Positions 1 to 7,644 of a DNA stretch of 9,237 bases are shown piece by piece. Within the stretch, counting starts at the first letter, position 1, and every line of letters begins with the position of its first letter. The DNA is from JBBDWZ01 sp050732575 (lineage in GTDB: Bacteria > Gemmatimonadota > Gemmatimonadetes > Longimicrobiales > RSA9), in assembly GCA_050732575.1 (NCBI GenBank), contig JBOHRF010000197.1:1-9237 (forward strand). Reading direction: 5' to 3'. The translations under genes were made by a program, and so were the position numbers. The notes beneath the pieces were generated by a model, which worked only from the letters and a program-made list of their open reading frames with translations, was not told the DNA's origin and did not search any database.

Positions 1-93
1 GTGTTATTGCGCTCGCCACTGGCCGCGCTTTACGCAGCCGGCGCCGGCGTAATGGCGCTCGTGATCTTTCGGGCAGTGACTGGAGAGAAGTAA
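1..93 (+). CDS. 3' fragment of an unidentified gene upstream of rodA
   Basis: Frame 1 is open from the window edge to a TAA at 91-93 and gives 30 residues. They contain one hydrophobic run (around residues 6-23, rich in Ala, Gly, Leu and Val) and a short polar end finishing in TGEK. About 70% of the codons end in G or C, similar to the genes downstream, which is why I prefer this frame. A competing frame is open from base 3 to a TAA at 108-110, but it encodes an Arg-rich peptide with only about half of its codons ending in G or C. By position, the gene before rodA is often mrdA (PBP2) or mreD, so one of these is a reasonable guess. The fragment shows no motif that would confirm either. It ends 21 bases before rodA and probably belongs to the same transcript. 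Confidence 0.4.
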   Translation: MLLRSPLAALYAAGAGVMALVIFRAVTGEK

Positions 94-114
94 TCGTGAG
101 GGGTATGTAAGGGC

Positions 115-1362
115 ATGCTTTCGGTCAAGCGTATCCGCGCAATTTTCGGCGATCCGGCACTCGCCCTCTCGGTGCTCGGCCTGACCGCCTTTGGGATCGC
201 CATGATTTATTCGGCGGGTCAACTCGAAGTGCCCAGACCAGGCGTAGCAGGTGCATGGCGCGCCCAAATCACGTGGTTTGTCTTATCGCTGGTCGGTCTG
301 GCGGTCGTAATGCGCATCCAAGTGCGCTGGCTCGAATGGGTTGCGCTACCTGCCTACCTGATCGCGGTTGCGGCATTGGTGGCCACCCTCGTGGTTGGCA
401 CCGGGCAGGGCACGGCTGAGGGCACCAAAAGCTGGCTGCGTCTTGGTCCTATGATGGTACAGCCGTCCCAGTTCGCAAACCTGGCCACGGTTCTTCTGCT
501 CGGTCGCGTCATGGGCAGCTGGCGCGAGCCGCCCCGATCCGTTCTGGGACTGTGGAAGCCCATTCTGATCGTTGCCATTCCCATGGGCTTGGTTTTCAAA
601 CAACCCGATTTGGGGACCGCCATGGTATTCGGCGGTTTGATGGTGGCAACCCTCTATTGGGCCGGGACGCCGCTCGGCATTCTCTTCCTTCTACTCAGTC
701 CCGTGATTGGATTGTTTACGGCGATTGCGCCCTGGGTATTCAGCCTTTACATGGTTGGCTTGGGAGCCTTCCTCTATTTCTATCGAGCGCGCCTCTGGGA
801 AGCCGTTTTTGTGCTGGGCCTGAACCTGGCCGCAGGCACGATTGCCGCGCCCTTGTGGCACTCACTGAACGAATTCCAACAAAACCGTTTACTCGTTTTC
901 CTCGATCCCACAAAAGACCCGCGCGGCGCCGGGTACAATGTCAGGCAGTCGCGCGTCGCCATAGGCAGCGGAGGCATAACCGGCCGAGGCTATCTGAAAG
1001 GCAGCCAGAAGCGGCTGGCCTTCCTGCCCGAGCAGCACACCGATTTCATTTTTGCGGTGATTGGTGAAGAAATGGGCTTTCTGCGCGGTAGCTTCATTGT
1101 CATTGCTGCGTACGGAATTATTCTCTGGCGCTTGATAAAGTTGGCCGAGCGATTACCTGACCCCTTTGCCGGCATTGTCGTGTTCGGTATCTTCGGCACC
1201 TGGTTCACCCACATTATGGTGAATATCGGGATGACCGTCGGTATCATGCCGGTCACCGGCATTCCACTTCCGTTTCTCAGCTACGGCGGGTCATTCCTCC
1301 TGGCGACTTACCTCGCGCTGGGCGTGGCTCAGCGCGTGGCGTCCGAGCAGGGCCGGATCTAG
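115..1362 (+). CDS. rodA: RodA, SEDS-family peptidoglycan glycosyltransferase
   Basis: Integral membrane protein of 415 residues, in the usual RodA size range. RodA polymerises lipid II into glycan strands in the elongation machinery, working with PBP2. The hydrophobic profile gives about ten membrane segments, the first near residues 16-34 and the last near 390-408. Family motifs include SWLRLGP (106-112), DPTKDPRGAGYNVRQS (264-279, with D268 matching the essential SEDS Asp), AIGSGG following it, LPEQHTDFIFA (304-314), GEE (317-319) and PFLSYGGS (386-393). These favour RodA over a transporter; the cell-elongation role rather than FtsW is inferred from overall resemblance and neighbours. The motif normally written QPSExxK reads Q116-P-S-Q119-F-A-N122, so its Glu and Lys are replaced by amides. 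The ATG at 115 is the first start after an in-frame TGA at 97-99. GAGGGG at 98-103 is a plausible ribosome binding site, 11 bases upstream. The stop lies 2 bases before accD. Confidence 0.93.
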   Translation: MLSVKRIRAIFGDPALALSVLGLTAFGIAMIYSAGQLEVPRPGVAGAWRAQITWFVLSLVGLAVVMRIQVRWLEWVALPAYLIAVAALVATLVVGTGQGTAEGTKSWLRLGPMMVQPSQFANLATVLLLGRVMGSWREPPRSVLGLWKPILIVAIPMGLVFKQPDLGTAMVFGGLMVATLYWAGTPLGILFLLLSPVIGLFTAIAPWVFSLYMVGLGAFLYFYRARLWEAVFVLGLNLAAGTIAAPLWHSLNEFQQNRLLVFLDPTKDPRGAGYNVRQSRVAIGSGGITGRGYLKGSQKRLAFLPEQHTDFIFAVIGEEMGFLRGSFIVIAAYGIILWRLIKLAERLPDPFAGIVVFGIFGTWFTHIMVNIGMTVGIMPVTGIPLPFLSYGGSFLLATYLALGVAQRVASEQGRI

Positions 1363-1364
1363 TC

Positions 1365-2274
1365 ATGGCCTGGTTCAAGAAACCCAAGCAAAAGCTGCGT
1401 GCCGATGACCGGCGTGACCTTCCCAAGGACGTTTTTGAAAAATGTCCGGAGTGCGGTGAAATCCTGTATCGCGCCAAACTGGAGCAGAACTTGTTTGTGT
1501 GTCCGGTCTGCGCGCACCACAATCGGATTGGGGCCGAGGACTATATCCGTTTGCTACTCGATAACGGTACGTACGAGGAACTGTGGGATGAGCTGAGGAG
1601 CGCCGATCCACTGCGCTTCACGGATCTGAAGCCCTACAAACAAAGGCTCGAGGCCGCCGAACGGCAGACGGGTCACGGTGATGCGGTGAGGACTGTGCAC
1701 GGGCGGCTGGACGGCATCGATCTCTGTCTGGCAGTCATGGATTTCGAGTTCATTGGCGGAAGCATGGGCTCGGTGGTCGGTGAGAAGATTGCCCGCCTGA
1801 CTCGTCGAGCCCTGGAGCAGCGCAATCCGCTGGTGGTGGTGAGTGCGTCGGGCGGTGCGCGCATGATGGAAGGCATTCTGTCACTCATGCAGTTGGCCAA
1901 GACATCGGCAATGTTGGCGCAACTGCACGAGGCCGGTGTGCCATACATCTCCGTCATGACCAATCCAACGACCGGAGGCGTCACCGCGTCGTATGCCATG
2001 CTGGGTGATGCGAACCTGGCGGAACCGGGAGCTCTCATCGGATTTGCTGGTCCGCGCGTCATCGAACAAACCATCAAGCAGGAACTGCCGGAAGGCTTTC
2101 AACGCTCGGAGTTTCTGCTCGAACACGGCATGATCGACACGATCGTGGATCGCCGGCAGTTGAAGCTCAGAATTGCCCATTTGCTGCGGCACATGCTCGC
2201 GTTGCCTCCCGTAGAAATCGAAGAGCNNNNNNNNNNAGCCGAACGGCAACGGCTCGTCCGCGCCACCGCGCTGA
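1365..2274 (+). CDS. accD: AccD, acetyl-CoA carboxylase carboxyltransferase beta subunit (interrupted by assembly gap)
   Basis: AccD pairs with AccA to move the carboxyl group from carboxybiotin to acetyl-CoA, making malonyl-CoA for fatty-acid synthesis in the cytoplasm. The N-terminus carries the expected zinc ribbon with C27, C30, C46 and C49 (CPEC and CPVC). The crotonase-like core shows SASGGARMMEG (from residue 160), MTNPTTGGVTAS (198-209) and GALIGFAGPRVIEQT (222-236), all hallmarks of AccD. Ten Ns at 2227-2236 interrupt the last codons. Read straight through the Ns, the frame runs on to 2594 and yields a spurious 409-residue product overlapping folC. The frame one base later after the gap reads PNGNGSSAPPR and stops at TGA 2272-2274. 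That gives about 298-299 residues, close to the E. coli protein (about 304), so I take 2274 as the true end. No accA or accBC is present in this window. Confidence 0.93.
2227..2236. other. Assembly gap of ten Ns
   Basis: A run of exactly ten Ns, the size of a conventional scaffold placeholder rather than a measured gap. It falls near the 3' end of accD and breaks its frame. The left flank ends in GAAGAGC and the right flank begins AGCCGAAC, so both share AGC. Merging on that overlap gives GAAGAGCCGAAC, which reads E-E-P-N and continues in frame to a proper accD stop. A direct join with no missing bases also keeps the frame (E-E-Q-P-N). Confidence 0.97.
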
Positions 2275-2290
2275 GTTCGCGGCGGCCACG

Positions 2291-3610
2291 TTGGCTTCCA
2301 CGGACTATCGCGAACTCGTCAACCGGCTCTTCCCCCGATTGGGCGGAGGTATCCGGTGGGGACTGGACCGAACTGAAGAGCTGCTGCGGCTGGCCAGCAA
2401 CCCGCACCAGAAGTATCGCTCGGTTCACATCGCCGGTACCAATGGCAAGGGATCCGTGGCCGCAACCCTGGCCAGCGTCCTGGAGCACGCGGGCTTACGC
2501 ACCGGCCTCTATTCATCACCTCATCTCACCAGCTTTCGCGAACGCATCCGCATCAATGGCGTGCCCATCTCCGAGCAGGTGTTACAGGAAGTAGCGCACG
2601 ATTCGTGGCCATCCATCGAGCGGACGGGCGCCTCCTTCTTCGAAGCAACAACGGTTCTGGCTTTCAGTGCGATGGCACGTGCGCAAGTCGACATTGCCGT
2701 CATTGAAGTCGGACTGGGCGGCCGGCTGGATGCAACCAATGTCATCACACCGGAAGTTACCGTCATTACGAATATCGCCATCGATCACGCGGAGTACCTG
2801 GGTCACACCCTGACCGAAATTGCCGGCGAGAAGGCCGGTATCATCAAGCCGCACGTGCCGCTCGTGACGGCAGAGTCTCAGCCGCAGGTGCTGGACGTGT
2901 TCCGCGCTCGTTGCGAAGCGTTGGGCGCGCCGCTGGAGACGGTTCTGGCGGACCCACTGGCCACGATCACTCGCGGGGGCGTTCATTTTGCCGCGCAAAC
3001 CCGGAGCTGGGGTCGATTGCATTTGTCTTCCCCGCTGATCGGCGCGCATCAGGTGCAGAATTGTGCGTTGGCCGTAGCGGCACTCGATCATATGCCGGAC
3101 GCGCATGAGATTACTCGAGGTGCGGTTGAGCAGGGAGTGGCGCGCGTGCGCTGGCCCGGTCGATTTCAGATTCACCAGGCCGGGCGCACGTGGATTTTCG
3201 ACGTGGCACATAACGAGGCGGGCGTAAATGCGCTGGTTGATACGTTCCAACGACTGGAGTTTCCGCTGCCCGTCGTGTTGTTGGTCGGCATCCTGGGCGA
3301 CAAGGACTGGGCGCGCATGCTGCCACCCCTCTTTGATCTGGCGCAGCGAGTGGTACTCACTGTCCCGCCCAGCGCACCAGCCAACCGCACGTGGGATCCG
3401 GTCCGCGTGGTGCACGAGGTGTTTCCAGGTACCGCCATTGCCGAGCCCAATTTTGTACGCGCACTGGAGTTGGCGCAGGAGTTGAGCGCACCTCAGGGTA
3501 CCATTCTGGTCACGGGCTCCTTCCACACTGTGGGAGATGCGCAGGCCGAGCTGGGATGGTCCGAGGTGGAGCCCGATTTCCCCTTGCAGCACAAGGTTTT
3601 TCGCGGCTAA
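2291..3610 (+). CDS. folC: FolC, bifunctional folylpolyglutamate synthase / dihydrofolate synthase
   Basis: A cytoplasmic Mur-ligase-family ATPase of 439 residues. It adds glutamate to dihydropteroate and extends the polyglutamate tail of folates. The N-terminal GIRWGLDRTEELL (21-32) leads to the P-loop HIAGTNGKGSV (46-56, Lys at 53). SSPHLTSFRERI follows from residue 75, EVGLGGRLDATN at 139-150, and IDHAEYLGHTLTEIAGEKAGI from 164, where H166 and K181 fit the family's metal-binding and carbamylated-lysine positions. FDVAHNEAG (303-311) opens the C-terminal glutamate-ligase domain, with LVGILGDKDW after it. Whether both activities are present cannot be read from sequence alone. The TTG at 2291 is the start: after the assembly gap, and back to an in-frame TAG at 2212-2214 if the gap is closed, no ATG, GTG or CTG lies in frame, and a later start would cut into the conserved N-terminus. 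It lies 16 bases after accD and shows no clear Shine-Dalgarno sequence. Confidence 0.93.
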   Translation: MASTDYRELVNRLFPRLGGGIRWGLDRTEELLRLASNPHQKYRSVHIAGTNGKGSVAATLASVLEHAGLRTGLYSSPHLTSFRERIRINGVPISEQVLQEVAHDSWPSIERTGASFFEATTVLAFSAMARAQVDIAVIEVGLGGRLDATNVITPEVTVITNIAIDHAEYLGHTLTEIAGEKAGIIKPHVPLVTAESQPQVLDVFRARCEALGAPLETVLADPLATITRGGVHFAAQTRSWGRLHLSSPLIGAHQVQNCALAVAALDHMPDAHEITRGAVEQGVARVRWPGRFQIHQAGRTWIFDVAHNEAGVNALVDTFQRLEFPLPVVLLVGILGDKDWARMLPPLFDLAQRVVLTVPPSAPANRTWDPVRVVHEVFPGTAIAEPNFVRALELAQELSAPQGTILVTGSFHTVGDAQAELGWSEVEPDFPLQHKVFRG

Positions 3611-3619
3611 ATTCGCGAA
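3600..3619 (+). promoter_or_regulatory. Small hairpin spanning the folC stop and touching the hisS start
   Basis: TTCGCG at 3600-3605 can pair with CGCGAA at 3614-3619, a perfect 6-bp stem with an 8-base loop that holds the folC TAA. The last A of the 3' arm is the first base of the hisS ATG. Ribosomes finishing folC would melt it, so it could couple hisS translation to folC. It may equally be chance; no experimental support is visible. Confidence 0.3.
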
Positions 3620-4914
3620 TGCCATCCTATAGCGCATTGCCCGGCTTTCGTGAATTCTTCCCTGACGAATTCATCTTGCGTGCGCACATTACGAGCGCCT
3701 GGCGCGAGACCGCGCTCAGTTACGGCTATCAAGAGTATGACGGCCCACCGCTCGAGCCGCTCGAGTTGTACACCGAGAAGAGCGGTGAGGAAATCGTTCG
3801 CCAACTCTACAATTTCGAGGACAAAGGGGGCCGGCCGGTCGCGCTTCGTCCGGAAATGACGCCGACCTTTGCCCGCATGGTGGGCGCGCGGGCCAGTGGC
3901 TTACGCAAGCCGATTCGCTGGTTCTCCATCCCACAGCTGTTCCGCTACGAGCGCACGCAGCGGGGGCGGTTGCGTGAGCACTTTCAGTGGAATGTGGATC
4001 TGGTGGGTGAAACCGATCCCGCGGCGGACGCCGAGGTATTGGCCGTTGCGTTGGATGGCCTGCGTCGGCTGGGACTCACGGCTACGGACATTGTAGCGCG
4101 GGTCAATGATCGGCGTTTGGTTGAGGCGCTGTTGAACCGGGTGGGTGTCGCGGAGGCCCGGCTTGGCGCCGCATACGCGGTGATCGACAAACTTGGCCGC
4201 GACAGTCGGGACACGAGCAGGACTCGCCTGCGCACGGAAGTGGGACTCGCCCCGGCCGCCATCGAGCAGCTGTTCACGATCTTCGATACCGAGCAACTGG
4301 ACCAGCTTGCTGAAGGCTACGGCAGCGATGCGCGCATCGGCGAGACGATCGAGCGGCTGCAAACGTACTTGCGTGTCCTGGCCGGCCTCGGTCAGGCCGA
4401 CTACGTGCGCTTTGATCTCAGCATCGTGCGTGGCCTGGCCTACTACACAGGCATCGTCTTTGAGATCTTCGATCGGCAGGGAGAACTGCGCGCCATTTGC
4501 GGCGGTGGTCGATACGACACACTTCTGCGGACGGTGAGCAACGTAGATCTACCGGCGCTCGGTTTCGGCATGGGAGATGTCGTACTCGGTGAGCTGCTCA
4601 CGGACCGCGCTCTGCTCCCTGACACACGCAGTCGGCTGGACTATTACATTGTCGCAGTTACCGAGGCGGAGCAGTCCGTGCAGCGCGCCGTTGCACAGGC
4701 ATTGCGCGCTCGCGGCTTTGCCGTCAGCTATGGGTTCGGCAGCGGCAGTGTTGGCAAGCAGTTCAAGGATGCAGACGCGCGCGGCGCCGCACGCGTCATT
4801 GTGTTGGGTCCCGAGGAAGTCAAAGTGGGTATTGCCGTGATTCGTGAAATGGCCGGCGGTGCGCAGTCACAAATTCCACTTGCAGAACTGCTGAACGGCA
4901 GGGAATCGGCGTAA
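3619..4914 (+). CDS. hisS: HisS, histidyl-tRNA synthetase (class II)
   Basis: Charges tRNA-His with histidine in the cytoplasm; 431 residues, within the usual bacterial range. The N-terminus LPGFREFFPDE is a typical start for the family, followed by the motif 1 region with YDGPPLEPLELY and KSGEEIVRQLYNF. LRPEMTPTFARM (76-87) leads to motif 2, FRYERTQRGRLREHFQWN (108-125). The histidine-specific RGLAYYTGIVFEIFD lies at 271-285, GGGRYD at 295-300, and motif 3 LPALGFGMGD at 311-320. Residues from about 335 onward form the anticodon-binding domain. The same frame is open upstream to 3391, inside folC, but that extension does not look like a synthetase. The ATG at 3619 places the conserved LPGF motif 7 residues from the N-terminus, as expected. 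It starts 8 bases after folC without a good Shine-Dalgarno sequence (only AAGG at 3593-3596, far upstream), suggesting coupled translation. Confidence 0.95.
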   Translation: MPSYSALPGFREFFPDEFILRAHITSAWRETALSYGYQEYDGPPLEPLELYTEKSGEEIVRQLYNFEDKGGRPVALRPEMTPTFARMVGARASGLRKPIRWFSIPQLFRYERTQRGRLREHFQWNVDLVGETDPAADAEVLAVALDGLRRLGLTATDIVARVNDRRLVEALLNRVGVAEARLGAAYAVIDKLGRDSRDTSRTRLRTEVGLAPAAIEQLFTIFDTEQLDQLAEGYGSDARIGETIERLQTYLRVLAGLGQADYVRFDLSIVRGLAYYTGIVFEIFDRQGELRAICGGGRYDTLLRTVSNVDLPALGFGMGDVVLGELLTDRALLPDTRSRLDYYIVAVTEAEQSVQRAVAQALRARGFAVSYGFGSGSVGKQFKDADARGAARVIVLGPEEVKVGIAVIREMAGGAQSQIPLAELLNGRESA

Positions 4915-4916
4915 TC

Positions 4917-6380
4917 ATGGCAGATGAGAAGGCACTGACCAAGCGGGCGGACGATTTCGCAGCGTGGTACAACGAAGTCGTTTTGCGTGCCGAGCTGGCT
5001 GACTATTCACCCGTGCGCGGCTGCATGGTGATTCGGCCCTACGGCTATGGCATCTGGGAGCGGATGCAGCGCGCGCTGGACGACATGTTCAAGGCCACGG
5101 GACACCAGAACGCGTACTTTCCGCTCTTCATTCCCCAGAGTTTTCTGGAACGCGAAAAGAAGCACGTGGAAGGCTTTGCTCCGGAAGTGGCAGTGGTCAC
5201 GCACGCGGGCGGCAAGGAATTGGAGGAGCCGCTGGTCGTGCGGCCCACTTCCGAGACCATCATTTACGCCATGTTTGCCAAGTGGGTGCAGAGCTATCGC
5301 GACCTCCCCCTGCTCATCAACCAATGGGCTAACGTGGTGCGCTGGGAACTGCGCACCCGACTGTTTTTGCGCACTACCGAGTTCCTCTGGCAGGAAGGGC
5401 ATACCGCACACATAAATGAGACGGAAGCCGAAGAGGAGACTATCCTCATTCTGAATCTCTACCGCGAGTTCATGGAGCAGTGGGTGGCCATGCCACCCAT
5501 AACCGGGCGTAAGTCGGACGCCGAGCGGTTTGCGGGTGCCGTTCGCACCTACTCTTGTGAAGCATTGATGCAGGACAATCGCGGGCTGCAGGCGGGCACC
5601 TCGCACATGCTTGGACAGAACTTCTCCCGGCAGTTCGATCTGAAGTTCCAGACCGAAGCAGGCAGCGAGGATTACGCCTACAACACGTCGTGGGGCGTGT
5701 CCACTCGACTGGTGGGCGGATTGGTCATGACTCACGGTGATGACAACGGCATCGTGGTGCCGCCCCGTCTGGCGCCCACTCAGGTCGTGGTGATTCCGAT
5801 CTACCGAACGGATGAAGAACGCGCTGTGGTCCTGGAAAAGGCGGAGCGCGTGGGCAACGTGTTACGCACGGAACATGTGCGCGTGCAGGTCGATGCGCGC
5901 GACACCGTCAAACCGGGTTCGAAATTCTACGAATGGGAACGCAAGGGCGTGCCCATGCGCATTGAGATTGGACCGAAGGATGTGGCCAAGCAGCAGCTCA
6001 TGATCGTATTGCGCACCGAGGTAGACGGCTTGCACCGCAAGGAGGCCATGGACGAAGCGGTTGCGCTCATGACCATTCCCACCCGGCTCGAGGAGTATCA
6101 ACGCGCGCTGCGCGACCAGGCCATTGCCCGGCGCGAGGCCAATTCGCATCGCGGCGTCACCGAGTACGGCCAGCTGCGCGAACTCACAGAACGCGACGCC
6201 GGCTTTGTGTACGCAGGTTGGTGCGCTTCGGCCGAGTGTGAAGCCAGGGTGAAAGAGGAGACCAAGGCAACCATTCGCTGCATCCCGGACGCGGAATTCA
6301 GATCGAAAGCGGCGCCTGCCACATGTGTGGTGTGCGGGCAGCGTGCTCAGCATGAAGTGATCTGGGCGCGGGCGTACTAG
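4917..6380 (+). CDS. proS: ProS, prolyl-tRNA synthetase, short archaeal/eukaryote-like type
   Basis: Charges tRNA-Pro with proline; 487 residues. This is the short form related to archaeal, eukaryotic and Thermus enzymes, not the long E. coli form: residues run from motif 2 to motif 3 without the roughly 180-residue INS editing domain. RPTSETII is at 109-116 and motif 2 lies at 142-165 (RWELRTR, then RTTEFLWQEGHTAH). GTSHMLGQNFS begins at 227, and motif 3 GGLVMTHGDDNG is at 267-278. An anticodon-binding domain follows from about 285. The C-terminal domain keeps four cysteines, C436, C441, C470 and C473 (CX4C and CX2C), the zinc-site pattern of this type, and ends in tyrosine as the family usually does. 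The ATG lies 2 bases after hisS. AGGGAA at 4900-4905 is a plausible ribosome binding site. Two adjacent synthetase genes suggest shared expression. Confidence 0.95.
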   Translation: MADEKALTKRADDFAAWYNEVVLRAELADYSPVRGCMVIRPYGYGIWERMQRALDDMFKATGHQNAYFPLFIPQSFLEREKKHVEGFAPEVAVVTHAGGKELEEPLVVRPTSETIIYAMFAKWVQSYRDLPLLINQWANVVRWELRTRLFLRTTEFLWQEGHTAHINETEAEEETILILNLYREFMEQWVAMPPITGRKSDAERFAGAVRTYSCEALMQDNRGLQAGTSHMLGQNFSRQFDLKFQTEAGSEDYAYNTSWGVSTRLVGGLVMTHGDDNGIVVPPRLAPTQVVVIPIYRTDEERAVVLEKAERVGNVLRTEHVRVQVDARDTVKPGSKFYEWERKGVPMRIEIGPKDVAKQQLMIVLRTEVDGLHRKEAMDEAVALMTIPTRLEEYQRALRDQAIARREANSHRGVTEYGQLRELTERDAGFVYAGWCASAECEARVKEETKATIRCIPDAEFRSKAAPATCVVCGQRAQHEVIWARAY

Positions 6381-6384
6381 AGCC

Positions 6385-7644
6385 GTGAGCGAATTCTTCC
6401 ATTACCGCGCTGGCAAACTGTTCTGTGAGAGTGTGCCGACCGCTGACCTGGTGGCCGCGTTCGGCACGCCTCTCTACGTCTACAGCCGCGCGTCCATCAG
6501 TCATCGATTTCGGGAACTGAATGATGCGTTCCGCGAGGTCGACTGTCTTATTGCGTATTCGGTAAAGGCAAACGGTAACCTTGCCATCCTGCGCCTCCTG
6601 GGTAGTCAGGGCGCTGGCGCAGACATCGTGAGCGGCGGTGAGCTGCACCGCGCACGATTGGCCGGGATACCGACGGATCGCATTGTCTTCAGTGGCGTGG
6701 GCAAGACTGTACCTGAGATGGCGGCCGCGCTGGATGCGCGCATTTACGGCTTCAACGTAGAAAGCGAGAGCGAGCTGCGCGCGCTCAGCCAGTTGGCCAC
6801 CACCATGAACTTGCCTGCACCCGTTGCCCTGCGGGTAAACCCGGATGTGGAGCCGGAAACACCGCACCACTACACGCGCACCGGTCACAAAGCCACGAAG
6901 TTCGGGATCCCCATGGAGGATGCGCTGCGACTCTATCGCCTGGCCGGAACGCTGTCGGGCATCCACGTGCGCGGCATTGATGTGCACATTGGCAGTCAGA
7001 TCCTGGAGGTCGAGCCCTATCGACTGGCGCTTCAGCGCGTGATGGAGTTGATCGACCAGCTGCGCACCGAGGGACAACAACTGGAATACCTCGATCTGGG
7101 CGGGGGTCTGGGCGTCTCTTATGAGGGTGGACCGGATTTACCGGCCCGCGCGTTTGCGCAGGCCTTGCTGCCTACCATTCGGCAGAGCGGATTGCGTCTT
7201 GTCCTGGAGCCCGGCCGCTATATCCTGGCACCCAGTGGCATTTTGCTGACGCGCGTGATCGCCGTGAAGCACAGTGCCGCCAAGAACTTCGTGATCACGG
7301 ACGCCGGCATGAACGACTTGCTGCGCCCCAGCCACTACGCCAGCTACCACCACATTGCGGGAGCGGAGCAGCACAAGGAACGCGGTAAGATGCGGGCTGA
7401 CGTGGTCGGGCCCATCTGCGAAACTGGAGATTTTCTGGCTCTGGACCGCGAACTGGAGCGCGTGCAGGAAGGTGAGCTGCTCGCGGTGGGAACGGCCGGC
7501 GCGTACGGCTTTTCCATGGCCTCTAATTACAACGCACGTCCCCGGCCGGGCGAAGTGCTGGTGGATGGTTCCACGTTTACTTTGATCCGACGCCGCGAAA
7601 CGTACGATGATCTGGTGCGCGGCGAGGTGGAGCTGCTGGATTGA
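6385..7644 (+). CDS. lysA: LysA, diaminopimelate decarboxylase
   Basis: A PLP enzyme of fold type III with 419 residues. It decarboxylates meso-diaminopimelate to lysine, the final step of the pathway. The PLP-binding lysine is K61 in YSVKANGN (58-65). Other expected sites are GADIVSGGEL, HIGSQI (201-206), the phosphate-binding GGGLGVSY (239-246), EPGRYI (275-280), ITDAGMNDLLRP, CETGD (345-349, with Thr where Ser is more usual, a mild change) and YGFSMASNYN (374-383). This set distinguishes it from ornithine, arginine or carboxynorspermidine decarboxylases, which lack it in this form. The start is GTG at 6385, 4 bases after proS, giving the expected short lead into the barrel domain; Shine-Dalgarno complementarity upstream is weak. 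The substrate is also a likely peptidoglycan building block, linking this gene in principle to rodA at the other end of the cluster. Confidence 0.95.
   Translation: MSEFFHYRAGKLFCESVPTADLVAAFGTPLYVYSRASISHRFRELNDAFREVDCLIAYSVKANGNLAILRLLGSQGAGADIVSGGELHRARLAGIPTDRIVFSGVGKTVPEMAAALDARIYGFNVESESELRALSQLATTMNLPAPVALRVNPDVEPETPHHYTRTGHKATKFGIPMEDALRLYRLAGTLSGIHVRGIDVHIGSQILEVEPYRLALQRVMELIDQLRTEGQQLEYLDLGGGLGVSYEGGPDLPARAFAQALLPTIRQSGLRLVLEPGRYILAPSGILLTRVIAVKHSAAKNFVITDAGMNDLLRPSHYASYHHIAGAEQHKERGKMRADVVGPICETGDFLALDRELERVQEGELLAVGTAGAYGFSMASNYNARPRPGEVLVDGSTFTLIRRRETYDDLVRGEVELLD

Noticed and set aside
552..1067. 171-residue plus-strand frame within rodA
   Set aside because: It overlaps rodA in another frame and has the Arg/His-rich composition of a shadow translation.
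2275..2594. Extension of accD to 2594 by reading through the Ns
   Set aside because: The residues after the gap are Arg/Ser/Pro/Trp-rich shadow sequence of folC, and the neighbouring frame gives a proper AccD end at 2274.
3391..3618. N-terminal extension of hisS inside folC
   Set aside because: It is an out-of-frame shadow of folC with no resemblance to histidyl-tRNA synthetase; the ATG at 3619 gives the conserved N-terminus.
2582..3637. Long minus-strand open frame (351 residues) opposite folC
   Set aside because: It lies wholly antisense to a well-conserved folC gene, has no recognisable motif and low-complexity His/Arg/Gln-rich content typical of a GC-rich shadow frame.
6298..7080. Minus-strand open frame (260 residues) opposite proS and lysA
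   Set aside because: It is antisense to two conserved genes and shows no domain; the same applies to the 235- to 242-residue frames opposite guaA and proS.
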